DNA from: Leifsonia poae
GTDB lineage: Bacteria > Actinomycetota > Actinomycetes > Actinomycetales > Microbacteriaceae
Direction of reading: 5' to 3'
Assembly (NCBI RefSeq): GCF_027921845.1
Contig: NZ_BSEN01000003.1
Span: 56,375 to 120,374, forward strand
DNA length: 64,000 bases
Of the stretch, positions 38,873-47,052 are shown in pieces. The number at the start of each line of letters is the position of its first letter. Position 1 is the stretch's first letter. The notes beneath the pieces were generated by a model that saw only the letters and a list, made by a program, of their open reading frames with translations, was not told the DNA's origin and did not search any database. A program made the position numbers and the translations under genes.

Positions 38873-40588
38873 TCAGGGCGTGACGAACAGGCCCGCCTCG
38901 GCATCCCGGCTCGACTGCTTCTTGAGGATGAAGTGCTGCTTCTTCCCGGTCGCCGTGTACGGCAGCTCGCCGACGAAGGCGTAACGACGGGGACGCTTGT
39001 AGTCCGCGAGCGAGACGCTCGCCCGGCAGTGCGCGTCGAGTGTCGCGGCCGCAGCGGCGGCATCCGCGAGCCGGCCCTCCCGCGGCTGCACATACGCGAC
39101 CACGACCTCGCCCCACTCGTCGTCGGGCAGGCCGACCACGATGCTGTCGGCGACATCGGGATGCCCGGCCAGCACCTCCTCCACCTGCACCGGATGCACG
39201 TTCTCTCCGCCTGAGATGATCATGTCGTCTTTGCGGCCGATGATCGTCACGACCTCGTTCGCATCCCAGCTCGCGAGGTCGCCCGGGTACATCCACGCGC
39301 CCCGGAACTTGCGGGCCTGTTCCTCAGGGTTGTGCATGTAGGCGTAGCCGCTCTTGACGGTGCGCATGATGACCTCGCCGATCTCGTGGCCGTCTTTCTT
39401 GGCCAGGTCGCCCGGCTCCGCGATCCGGTCGTCACCGTAGACCGTGACGACTGCAACGTCGTCGTCGAGGCAGGCACGGCCCGCGGCGCCCGCCGCATCC
39501 GGCAGATCCTCCGGACGCAGGTAGGTGTTCCAGAACGCCTCGGTGGTGCCGTAGCCGTTGGCGATGCGCGGCGTGAGCACGCGCTGGTAGCGCAGGGCGG
39601 CGGAGCGGTCGAGCGGTGCGCCCATCGTGACGATGCCGTGCAGGCTGCTGAGGTCGCGGGGCTCCGCCTCCTGCGCATCCGCGAGGCGCTCGAGGTTCGT
39701 CGGGGCGCCGATCACGTAGGTGAGGCCGTAGTCCTGCACACTGTCGAGCACGATGGCGGCGTCGAACCGTGGCAGTGCGACGACCTCGGCCCCGACGTAG
39801 AAGGCCGTGTTCGGTCCGGCGCAGTAGTTGCCGCCCCGGTGGAACCACGGCGACATGTTCATCGTCTTGTCGGTGGGCGCGAGGGGGAAGTGCATGATCA
39901 CGTCGTGCGCGGTGAGCACCTCGTTGAGGCTCGTCAGCGGCACGGCCTTGGGCATCCCGGTGGTGCCGCTCGTGTAGAGCCGGGACGTCTCGTCCCAGAC
40001 CGACGCTCCCTCGGGCGCGCGGAACGACGGGGCATCCGGCACCAGCAGGTCGTCGAACCGCACGGCACCCTCGAGGAGCGGGCCGTCGCCGACGGCGGCG
40101 AGCACGGCGGGGCGGTGATCGGCGAGCTCGAGCGCGGTGGCGACATCGTCGCTCGCTGCCGCGTCGTACACGAAGACGGCCGGGCGAGAGTCGTCGAGGA
40201 TGTGGGCGGTCTCGCCCGGCGCCAGGCGGAAGTTCATCGGTGAACTCACGGCCCGCAGCCCCTGCGCCGCCACATAGAGGAAGGCGAACTCAGGGGTGTT
40301 CATCAACTGGTAGGCCACGATGTCGCCGACGCCGACCCCGCGAGCGGAGAGACCGGCCACCAGTCCGCCGGTCACCCGCCCGAGTTCCGCGTAGGTCCAG
40401 CTGCGGCCGGTCGGCGGATCGGTGATCGCGGTCCGCGCTGCATAGCGGTGGGTGTTGCGCTCGACCGCTGACGCATAGGTGAAGTGCTGCTCGAACACGG
40501 AACGCAGGGTGCTCGGGTCGTACTCGGTGTTCGGCTGGGGGGTGCCGCCGTCAGGAGCGGTGCGGGTGTTCGGGTCGGTGCTGGTCAT
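38873..40588 (-). CDS. Fatty-acyl-CoA synthetase (AMP-forming)
   Basis: A 571-residue ligase of the ANL family. SRLYTSGTTGMPKAVPLT is the P-loop motif A3, NGYGTTEAFWNTY A5, GAWMYPGDLASWDANEVVTIIGRKDDMIISGGENVHPVQVEEVL the A7/A8 region, and LPYTATGKKQHFILKK the catalytic Lys block. It probably activates a medium- or long-chain fatty acid for beta-oxidation. ATG 40588 follows AGGAAAG. It lies 26 bp downstream of an SDR gene on the same strand, likely co-transcribed. It converges on the oxidoreductase gene. Confidence 0.93.
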   Translation of the reverse strand: MTSTDPNTRTAPDGGTPQPNTEYDPSTLRSVFEQHFTYASAVERNTHRYAARTAITDPPTGRSWTYAELGRVTGGLVAGLSARGVGVGDIVAYQLMNTPEFAFLYVAAQGLRAVSSPMNFRLAPGETAHILDDSRPAVFVYDAAASDDVATALELADHRPAVLAAVGDGPLLEGAVRFDDLLVPDAPSFRAPEGASVWDETSRLYTSGTTGMPKAVPLTSLNEVLTAHDVIMHFPLAPTDKTMNMSPWFHRGGNYCAGPNTAFYVGAEVVALPRFDAAIVLDSVQDYGLTYVIGAPTNLERLADAQEAEPRDLSSLHGIVTMGAPLDRSAALRYQRVLTPRIANGYGTTEAFWNTYLRPEDLPDAAGAAGRACLDDDVAVVTVYGDDRIAEPGDLAKKDGHEIGEVIMRTVKSGYAYMHNPEEQARKFRGAWMYPGDLASWDANEVVTIIGRKDDMIISGGENVHPVQVEEVLAGHPDVADSIVVGLPDDEWGEVVVAYVQPREGRLADAAAAAATLDAHCRASVSLADYKRPRRYAFVGELPYTATGKKQHFILKKQSSRDAEAGLFVTP

Positions 40589-40614
40589 GTCTTTCCTGGA
40601 GGGTCGGGCAGGGT

Positions 40615-41439
40615 TCAGGCGTCCAGTGGGCGTCGACTCGCTTTCGGATCGGTGGGGTCGCTCTGGCGGAACTCGGACCAGAACGGGGGCGCGACGACGG
40701 TGAGACCGCCGTCGACGACGAGGGTGTGGCCGGTGATGTAGCCGGCGTTCGCGGACGCGAGGAACCGCACGGCTTCGGCGATGTCGTCGACCGTGCCGAG
40801 CCGGCCGAGCGGGATGCGCGACGTCATCACGTCGAGGTCGGGCACGTCGTCGTGACCGTAGAAGTAGTGCAGCGAGTCCGTGTCGATGAGGCCGCCGTTG
40901 ACCGCGTTCACCGTAATGCCGGCAGGGCCGAGCTCGGCGGCGAGATGGCGCACCCATGACTCGACGGCGGCCTTGTCGGAGCCGATCGCTCCGTACAGCG
41001 GGAAGGCGCGATGGCTGCCGTAGCTGGTGACCGCGATGATGCGGCCTCCTGAGGCGGGGCGCGCACTCTCGACGGCGCGCATCCGCTGCGCGGCGCGCTG
41101 GGCGAGCAGCACGAACGAGCGCACGTTGGTCGACCACGAGCGCTCCAGGTTGCGCGCGCTGAGGTCTGCGAGCGGCCGGAAGACGGATGCCGCCGCACTC
41201 GCCACCAGGATGTCGATGCGCTCGCCCGCCGGGAACTCGTCGTCGAACATCCGGTCGATGTCGTCGTCGCTCTCGAGCTCGAGCCGGTGGGCGCGCGCCG
41301 ATCCACCGGATGCGGCGACGGCGTCGACCACGGCCTGGGCCGCGTCCGCCTCCCGCCGGTAGGTGAAGACGACATCGACACCATCCGCGGCGAGCACCTC
41401 GACGATGCGGCGGCCGATGCCGCGCGACCCGCCGGTCAC
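40615..41439 (-). CDS. Short-chain dehydrogenase/reductase (start codon unresolved)
   Basis: A classical SDR: VTGGSRGIGRRIVEVL is the TGxxxGIG coenzyme loop, LVASAAASVF the NNAG-equivalent, ITAVTSYGSHRAFPLYGAIGSDKAAVESWVRHLAAELGPAGITVNAVNGG contains the catalytic Ser, Tyr and Lys. The Tyr sits in the usual Y-x-x-x-K spacing as YGAIGSDK (S-D-K in place of S-x-K), worth checking. The first in-frame start is the GTG at 41439, inside the first beta strand (ALVTGG). Upstream codons stay open to about 41535 but hold no ATG, GTG or TTG; an ACG at 41508 follows AGGAG with 5-nt spacing and would give a family-length N-terminus. Probably in an operon with the ligase. Confidence 0.85.
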   Translation of the reverse strand: MTGGSRGIGRRIVEVLAADGVDVVFTYRREADAAQAVVDAVAASGGSARAHRLELESDDDIDRMFDDEFPAGERIDILVASAAASVFRPLADLSARNLERSWSTNVRSFVLLAQRAAQRMRAVESARPASGGRIIAVTSYGSHRAFPLYGAIGSDKAAVESWVRHLAAELGPAGITVNAVNGGLIDTDSLHYFYGHDDVPDLDVMTSRIPLGRLGTVDDIAEAVRFLASANAGYITGHTLVVDGGLTVVAPPFWSEFRQSDPTDPKASRRPLDA

Positions 41440-41601
41440 CAGCGCACGTCGCCGACGCGCGGCCGATTGCGTGGTCGCCTGGTCTGGGCCGGATCCCGAT
41501 TCGTTCGTCGCTGCTCCTGTGCGTCTACTCGATGCCGTCCGTCAGTCTAGACCCGGCGGAGGGTGCCTCCGCAACGGCCGTCCCGACGCCGACGGCGAGG
41601 G

Positions 41602-41646
41602 GCCCCGAATCGTCGTTCCCGGGGCGCGGGAGCGACGTTTCGGGGC
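41602..41646 (-). terminator. Hairpin after the beta-lactamase gene
   Basis: Arms GCCCCGAATCGTCG (41602-41615) and CGACGTTTCGGGGC (41633-41646) pair at 13 of 14 positions; the loop itself contains CCCG and CGGG. It lies 29 bp past the beta-lactamase stop. Similar to a dispersed repeat, so a terminator role is likely but not certain. The rest of 41440-41674 holds no gene. Confidence 0.6.
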
Positions 41647-41674
41647 ACCTCAGCGGCAGCGGCGTCCGCCCGCG

Positions 41675-42637
41675 TCAGCGGGTGAGCGAGGCGACCGCGA
41701 GCTTCGTGGCCGCGGCGAGCAGCGCGTTGTCCGGGGTCGCGTCGGGAGTGTCCTTTCTGGTCAGCACCGCGACGACGATTGGAGCGCGGTGCGCCGGATA
41801 GACCACCGCGATGTCGTCGCGCACGCCGTACTCGCCCGTTCCGGTCTTGTCGGCGACCGGCCACGCGGGATCCACGCCCGCTCGGATCGTGTCGTCGCCC
41901 GTCGTGTTGTCGAGCATGGTGTTGCGCAGGAGCATCCGGTCGCTCGTCTCGAGCACGCCGCCCAGCAGCACCGAGCGGAGATCGGCAGCGAACTGCGCAG
42001 GGGTGGTCGTGTCGCGCCGGTCTCCCGGTAGCGCCTCGTTGAGGTCGGGCTCGATGCGATCGACGTCGGTCACGCGATCGCCGATGCCGCGCAACCAGTT
42101 CTCGACCGCCTGCGGTCCCCCGAGCCGCGCGACGAGCAGGTTCGCGGCCGTGTTGTCGCTGAAGCGGAGCATCGCATCGAGCAGCTCCCGCACCGTCATC
42201 CCGGTGTCGACGAAGCGGCTCGTGATCGGGGCGTACTCGAGCAGGTCCGCACGTGTGTAGTGCACCACGGTTTCGAGATCCGCGGTCGACGAGCGCTGCA
42301 GAGTGGCGGCCGCGATGAACGTCTTGTTCGAGGAGGCGAAGGGGAACCGCTCCCCCGAGCGGTAGCCGACGGTGCGGCCCGAGCCGGTGTCGATCGCGAG
42401 GATGCCGAGGTGCGCGTCGTGCGTGCGCTCGAGCGACGCGAAGGCGCGCGTCAGGGCCGCCCCTGTCGTCGACGCGACCGGCGCCGCGGCCGTCGAGCTC
42501 GCCGCCGTCGACGTCGCCGCCGCGGATCCGGATGGCGAGACGCCCGGCGCCGCGAACAGCGGCGCACTGGAGAACACGGCGGCGGCACCGAGGGTGACCG
42601 CGACCGCACTGGCGAGGAATCGTGTCTGAATCTGCAT
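41675..42637 (-). CDS. Class A serine beta-lactamase
   Basis: A 320-residue exported enzyme that hydrolyses penicillins or related beta-lactams outside the membrane. Signal peptide to about residue 30 (LFAAPG), an Ala/Ser/Thr-rich linker to 57, then a full class A set: S102-S-N-K105 (FASSNKTF), S160-D-N (FSDNTAANLL), E196-P-D-L-N (omega loop, general base) and K264-T-G (VADKTGTGEYGVRDD). ATG 42637 follows GTGGAGC. It is divergent from a LysR gene, the classical bla-ampR-type layout. Substrate profile cannot be read from the sequence. Confidence 0.94.
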   Translation of the reverse strand: MQIQTRFLASAVAVTLGAAAVFSSAPLFAAPGVSPSGSAAATSTAASSTAAAPVASTTGAALTRAFASLERTHDAHLGILAIDTGSGRTVGYRSGERFPFASSNKTFIAAATLQRSSTADLETVVHYTRADLLEYAPITSRFVDTGMTVRELLDAMLRFSDNTAANLLVARLGGPQAVENWLRGIGDRVTDVDRIEPDLNEALPGDRRDTTTPAQFAADLRSVLLGGVLETSDRMLLRNTMLDNTTGDDTIRAGVDPAWPVADKTGTGEYGVRDDIAVVYPAHRAPIVVAVLTRKDTPDATPDNALLAAATKLAVASLTR

Positions 42638-42692
42638 GAGCTCCACCCTCACCCGCGACCATCCATCCCGTCGAAGACCGGAACGCTCCAAT

Positions 42693-42711
42693 CGATGCCC
42701 GTTCAGCATCG
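42693..42711. promoter_or_regulatory. Candidate LysR operator
   Basis: CGATGC (42693-42698) and GCATCG (42706-42711) form an inverted repeat with a 7-bp spacer in the bla-lysR gap, 4 bp upstream of the lysR -10 box. The shape fits LysR-type sites, which commonly overlap their own promoter. Confidence 0.6.
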
Positions 42712-42714
42712 GAC

Positions 42715-42720
42715 TAGGCT
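42715..42720 (+). promoter_or_regulatory. -10 box (TAGGCT) of the LysR gene, leaderless
   Basis: TAGGCT ends 6 nt before the GTG at 42727. Confidence 0.65.
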
Positions 42721-42726
42721 GCTCGA

Positions 42727-43683
42727 GTGGACATGATCGCAGCCTGTCGCGTGCTCGTAGCGATCGAGGAACGGGGAACCGTCACCCGCGCGGCCGCGGC
42801 TCTGGATGTCGCACAGTCCGTCGCGAGCCGGCGCATCCTCGCCCTCGAACAGCACTTCGGCGGTCCCCTGCTGGAGCGGACCGGACGCCGCGCGGTGCTC
42901 ACGCCGTTCGGGCGCGACCTCGTGCCCTCCGCGCGCCGCCTGGTGCGACTCGCCGATGAACTCGACCTCGACGCCGCACGTGCGCGGCTGCGGCCGGTGA
43001 CGATCGCCGTGCCGGAGACCTGTTCCACCCGCGACCTCGCCGTCGCCGACGCCGCCGGCCGCGCCGCCGGTCTCCGCCTGGAATTCCGACGACTGCCTCC
43101 GCTGCGCCGCACTGAACTCGCCGAGACGCTCGGCGTGCGCGTCGCCATCGCCGACGTTCCTCCGGCCGAAGCGCTCTGGGTCGTCGAGCTCGGCGCGGCC
43201 TCGCGGCGCCCCCTCCACCGGGCACTCCGGCTCGAAGGACTCCGCGCCGTGCGGTCAGGGAGCACGCGCCGCGACGAGGACGCGGGATCGCGCCTGCGGA
43301 TCTGCCCGGAGGACGACCTGCCGCACGTGCGTGACATCCTGACGCGCGCGGGGTTCGCCGCCGGTCTCGCGCCCGGGCAGCTCCCCGTCGACACCTCGCT
43401 GACGGCCGCCCTCGCCGGCGTGCTCGCCGACGGCGATCTGCTGCTCTGCACGCAGGCGGAGGCGGAGGATCTGGGGCTGCACTGGCGGCCGTTCACCGGC
43501 CTCGCCCTCGCCCGCGGGTTCGCGCTCATCGGCGACAGCGAGCACGACGTGCGCACCGTTCAGGATGCCGTCGCGGACGAGCTCGCCGCCGCGCTCGGCG
43601 CGGTCCCGGGTCCGGCGCTCGAGCCGACGCAGCCGACGGAGCCGACGGAGCCGACTGACCAGGAGGAGGCCCCGGATGCGTGA
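42727..43683 (+). CDS. LysR-family regulator of the beta-lactamase locus
   Basis: A 318-residue LysR-type protein: helix-turn-helix at 1-60 (VTRAAAALDVAQSVASRRILALEQHFGGPLLERTGRRAVLTPFG) and a co-inducer-binding domain to about 290. The C-terminus is a short EPTQPTEPTEPTD repeat. GTG 42727 is leaderless-type. It is divergent from the class A beta-lactamase and its 3' end overlaps the second SxxK hydrolase by 8 bp, so it likely controls both. What it senses is unknown; in AmpR systems it is a peptidoglycan fragment. Confidence 0.9.
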   Translation: MDMIAACRVLVAIEERGTVTRAAAALDVAQSVASRRILALEQHFGGPLLERTGRRAVLTPFGRDLVPSARRLVRLADELDLDAARARLRPVTIAVPETCSTRDLAVADAAGRAAGLRLEFRRLPPLRRTELAETLGVRVAIADVPPAEALWVVELGAASRRPLHRALRLEGLRAVRSGSTRRDEDAGSRLRICPEDDLPHVRDILTRAGFAAGLAPGQLPVDTSLTAALAGVLADGDLLLCTQAEAEDLGLHWRPFTGLALARGFALIGDSEHDVRTVQDAVADELAAALGAVPGPALEPTQPTEPTEPTDQEEAPDA

Positions 43684-44572
43684 CGAACGGCTGCTCGGCG
43701 ACGTGCGCGCCGAGCTCGCGCGCGCCGGACTGCGCGCCTCGCTCGTCGTCAGGGACCTCGACGACGGCAGGGAGGTCTCACTCGACGGCGACATCCCGAT
43801 CCCGGCGGCGTCCCTGGCAAAGGTCCCGTTGGCGCTGGCGGTGCTCGACCGCATCGCCGACGGACGGCTCGACGGCGCGATGCCCGTGACGCTGCCTCCG
43901 GGGGATCCCGCCGAGATCACTCCCGGCACCGGCCGCTTCCGGCATCCGTCGACGATCGCGGTCGACGACCTGGTGTCCCTCACCCTGACGATCAGTGACA
44001 ACGGCGCCGCCGACGCGCTCCTGCAGCTCGTGCCCGCCGCGGAGGTCATGGCCGACCTCGACAGGCTCGGCATCCGCGGGATCGTGGTGCGGCATCCGTT
44101 CGCGGACCTCAGCGACACGCCCCTCGAACGATTCGCGCCGGACGAAGCGCACCTCGCCCACACCCTCGCCATCCGCGGGAGCACACCGGCGCACGGCCAT
44201 CCCGTGCGCCAGCTCGATGTGGCACGCACGAACACGACGACCGCCACCGGGTTCGCTGACCTACTGGAGGCGGTGTGGCGCGAGCGCGGCGTCCGGCGCG
44301 TGGTCGCGGAACGGCTGCGCGGGCTCCTGCACGCCAACGTCATCCGCCACCGGCTCGCCCCCGACTTCGCGACGGATGATGCGCGCTGGGCCTCGAAGAC
44401 AGGCACCCTGCTCAATCTCCGCCACGAGGCCGGCGTCGTCGAGCACGCCGACGGGTCGCGGTTCGCCGTGGTCGCTCTCAGCGCATCGTCGGTCGCGGCG
44501 ACGGCGCAGCCCGCCGCGGAAGCCGCGCTCGGCGCCGCTGCGCGCGAGCTGCACCGCCACCTGCGCGGGTGA
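43676..44572 (+). CDS. SxxK serine hydrolase, beta-lactamase-like without clear Glu166
   Basis: A 298-residue protein with the penicillin-binding/beta-lactamase fold: S46-L-A-K49 (AASLAKVPLAL), S107-D-N (LTISDNGAADALL) and K241-T-G (WASKTGTLLNLRHEAGVV). No signal peptide is seen, and no E-x-x-L-N block is apparent in the omega-loop region, so the deacylating Glu of class A enzymes may be missing and the protein could be a carboxypeptidase/esterase or a slow beta-lactamase. ATG 43676 follows AGGAGGAGG. It is translated from within the LysR 3' end. Confidence 0.83.
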   Translation: MRDERLLGDVRAELARAGLRASLVVRDLDDGREVSLDGDIPIPAASLAKVPLALAVLDRIADGRLDGAMPVTLPPGDPAEITPGTGRFRHPSTIAVDDLVSLTLTISDNGAADALLQLVPAAEVMADLDRLGIRGIVVRHPFADLSDTPLERFAPDEAHLAHTLAIRGSTPAHGHPVRQLDVARTNTTTATGFADLLEAVWRERGVRRVVAERLRGLLHANVIRHRLAPDFATDDARWASKTGTLLNLRHEAGVVEHADGSRFAVVALSASSVAATAQPAAEAALGAAARELHRHLRG

Positions 44573-44625
44573 GGGGACGGACGCAGGTCCGGCGTCGCCG
44601 AGTCGATCTCACTGCAGGAGCTGCC

Positions 44626-44682
44626 ATGGACGAGATCGCGGCGGCGACGATCAACATCAGCGCGGGCACCCTGCCCGACTAG
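44626..44682 (+). CDS. Possible 18-residue ORF
   Basis: ATG 44626 preceded by GCAGGAG (6 nt) opens an 18-codon frame MDEIAAATINISAGTLPD ending TAG at 44680-44682, 4 bp into the end of the response-regulator gene on the other strand. The ribosome site is good but there is no further support; it may be a gene remnant. Confidence 0.25.
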   Translation: MDEIAAATINISAGTLPD

Positions 44683-45335
44683 CGCGGCCTGCGGACCGGA
44701 GACGAGGACGCGCCCAGCAGACCGCGCCGAAAGCCCTCGGCGACCGCAGCGGCCCTGTCCCCGACGCCGAGCTTGCCGTAGACACTGAGGAGATGCGTCT
44801 TCACCGTCGCCTCGCTCAGGTGCAGCCGCGCGCCCGCCTCGCGGTTCGTCGCGCCGTCCGCCACCAGTCCGAGCACCTGGAGCTCGCGCGGGCTGAGCAG
44901 GCTCGCCTCCGGCGTGCGCACCCGGTCGACCAGGCGCGACGCGACGGACGGCGAGAGAGACGCGTGGCCCGCCGCGGCCGCGTGCACCGCCCGCACCAGC
45001 TCGTCGCGCGACGCGTCCTTGAGCAGATAGCCGGTCGCACCGGCCTCGATGGCGGGCAGCACGTCGGCGTCCGCGTCGTAGGTGGTCAGGACGACCACGC
45101 GGCTCGGGATCCCGAGCCGCACGAGCTCCCGGATCGCCGTGACGCCGTCGGTCCCCGGCATCCGGAGATCCATGAGCACGACATCCGGCTGCAGTGCACG
45201 CGCGAGGCCCACCGCCTCCGCACCGTCGGACGCCTCGCCGACGACCTCGATGCCGGGGTCGGACGACACCATGCCCACGATGCCGTCACGGACCACCGGA
45301 TGATCGTCGGCGACCAGCAGACGCACGGCGGTCAT
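44679..45335 (-). CDS. NarL/LuxR-family response regulator
   Basis: A 218-residue two-domain response regulator. Receiver: acidic D10-D11, phosphorylated D56 in VVLMDLRMP, T in VVVLTTYDADADVL and K in GYLLKDASRDELV. C-terminal LuxR helix-turn-helix: SLLSPRELQVLGLVADGATNREAGARLHLSEATVKTHLLSVYGKLGVGDRAAAV. The start overlaps the histidine kinase stop by 4 bp, so the two are translationally coupled. Confidence 0.95.
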   Translation of the reverse strand: MTAVRLLVADDHPVVRDGIVGMVSSDPGIEVVGEASDGAEAVGLARALQPDVVLMDLRMPGTDGVTAIRELVRLGIPSRVVVLTTYDADADVLPAIEAGATGYLLKDASRDELVRAVHAAAAGHASLSPSVASRLVDRVRTPEASLLSPRELQVLGLVADGATNREAGARLHLSEATVKTHLLSVYGKLGVGDRAAAVAEGFRRGLLGASSSPVRRPR

Positions 45336-46438
45336 CCGGGCACCTCGACCCGGACGGCCGTGCCGCGGCCCGGGCTCGACTCGATGACGAGCTGACCGGC
45401 GACGGCCGTGATCCGCTCGCGCATGGCGATCAGTCCGTAGCCGCCCTCGGGGCCGTCGGTGCGCTCTGCAGCGGGATCGAAACCGCGACCGTCGTCACGC
45501 ACCTCGAGCCGCGCGCCGCGGGCGTCGTGCCAGAGGCTCAGGGTGACCTGATGCGCACCGGCATGGCGCTCGACGTTGGCGAGAGCTTCCTGGGCCGTTC
45601 GCAGCAGGGTGACCTCGGCCTCCGTCGGGAGGGCGCCGGCCGCGTCGGCGGTGTGCACCTCGACCGGGATGCCTGTGCGCTCCGACCAGCGACGGGCGGT
45701 CGTCGCGATCGCCTCCGGGAGCCCGGCCGTGTCGAGCACGGCGGGGCGCAACGCCTGCACCGAGCGCCGCGCCTCCCTGAGTCCGTCCCGGGCCAGCGCG
45801 AGCGCAGAGTCGGTGTGACGAGCGCGGGCGGTCTCATCCGGTGCGTGCTCGGCGGCCTGGAGCTGCGTCACGATGCCCGCGAAGCCCTGCGCGAGCGTGT
45901 CGTGGATCTCGCGCGCGAGCCGCGCACGTTCCGCCTCCGTCGACGCGCGTTCCTGCTGCTGTCGCGCCACCCGGAGGCCCCAGGAGAGGCCGCACATGAT
46001 GATGACGTTGATCAGCACCACGATCGTCCTCCCGGCGATGCCGGCCGGGTCGACGCCGAGGCTGGACGCCTGCGCGAGACCGGCGACGACGGCCGTGGCG
46101 GCGACCGCGACGAGCTCCCACGGCCAGGAGACGAGCGAGTAGGCCATCGAGAAGGTCCCGATCGTGAGGAACGCGAACCAGCTGTCGAGCTGCACGAGAG
46201 CGAGGTTGATCACGATGACGCCGGTCATCAGCACGGCGACGGTGGCGGGCCGGCCGTTCCAGGGCATCCGGAGGTCACGGAAGACGAGGACCCACAGGGC
46301 GTATGCGGCACAGAGCGTCAACTCGGGCACGAGTCGTGCCCAGTCCCCCCAGCCCACCCCGAGCGCGAAGGCGGCCAGCATCCCCGCCATCAGGTAGGGC
46401 ACGACCGTGAGCACGGCCCGCCAGCGCGGATCGACCAT
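45332..46438 (-). CDS. Sensor histidine kinase (HisKA_3 type)
   Basis: A 368-residue membrane kinase of the NarL-type partner family. Five or six helices in 8-155 without an extracellular domain, then the dimerisation helix with phospho-accepting H179 (RLAREIHDTLAQGFAGIVTQLQAAE) and the HATPase (N-box TAQEALANVERHAGA, G1 DDGRGFDP, G2 GYGLIAMRERI). The lack of an external sensor domain suggests it senses within or near the membrane, possibly through the partner membrane protein encoded just upstream. Confidence 0.94.
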   Translation of the reverse strand: MVDPRWRAVLTVVPYLMAGMLAAFALGVGWGDWARLVPELTLCAAYALWVLVFRDLRMPWNGRPATVAVLMTGVIVINLALVQLDSWFAFLTIGTFSMAYSLVSWPWELVAVAATAVVAGLAQASSLGVDPAGIAGRTIVVLINVIIMCGLSWGLRVARQQQERASTEAERARLAREIHDTLAQGFAGIVTQLQAAEHAPDETARARHTDSALALARDGLREARRSVQALRPAVLDTAGLPEAIATTARRWSERTGIPVEVHTADAAGALPTEAEVTLLRTAQEALANVERHAGAHQVTLSLWHDARGARLEVRDDGRGFDPAAERTDGPEGGYGLIAMRERITAVAGQLVIESSPGRGTAVRVEVPG

Positions 46439-46447
46439 ACGCCGACC

Positions 46448-46888
46448 CTACGCGTCCTTCGGGAAGTGGGCGCGGATGCGGGGCAGGTTGGCCAGGATCG
46501 CCACCGGCAGCACGAGCGCGCCGCAGACGGCCTGCTCGATGCGCACCCAGTCGGGCAGGAAACCGGGGATCGACACGATGACGACGACCGCGATCACGAC
46601 CACGGGGCTGATGATCCGGAGGCGGGTCAAGGAGTCGCGCGACCCTCGCGCGGCGCTCACCGCGATCAGCACCAGGACGACCGAGCTGGCGAGCACGAGG
46701 GAGCACCGGATCCAGATCGCGATGGCGACGGATGCGCCCGTCGCGTTCTGCACGATGAGCACGGCCTCCATGGCGAGACTGACCAGCAGGAAGGCGGTCA
46801 GCAGCACCAGGATCGGCCGGAAGGCGGCACGGCGCGCGGCATCGGCGGCGACGGAACGGGCGTGTGCGGGAGCGGATGTCTCTGTCAT
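46448..46888 (-). CDS. Small membrane protein upstream of the two-component system
   Basis: A 146-residue protein with a charged N-terminus and four helices at about 25-44, 48-80, 91-110 and 118-140. ATG 46888 follows GGAGGC (6 nt). It ends 9 bp before the kinase start, and all three genes are probably one operon. No family recognised; membership in signal detection is inference from position. The 164 bp to the ltrA-like gene hold both promoters. Confidence 0.75.
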   Translation of the reverse strand: MTETSAPAHARSVAADAARRAAFRPILVLLTAFLLVSLAMEAVLIVQNATGASVAIAIWIRCSLVLASSVVLVLIAVSAARGSRDSLTRLRIISPVVVIAVVVIVSIPGFLPDWVRIEQAVCGALVLPVAILANLPRIRAHFPKDA

Positions 46889-47052
46889 GCCTCCAGCGTC
46901 TCGAATGGGACCCGGCGCCGGATCGACCGTTCGGCCGGACTCCGTCACCGAACGGTGGAGTGGTGCCGGCACCCGTCCCGCGCAGAAGACGAGGCGGCGA
47001 GGGCTACCTCCGAGGCCGCCGTTGCGGCAGACTCGCACCGCAGGAGGACACG

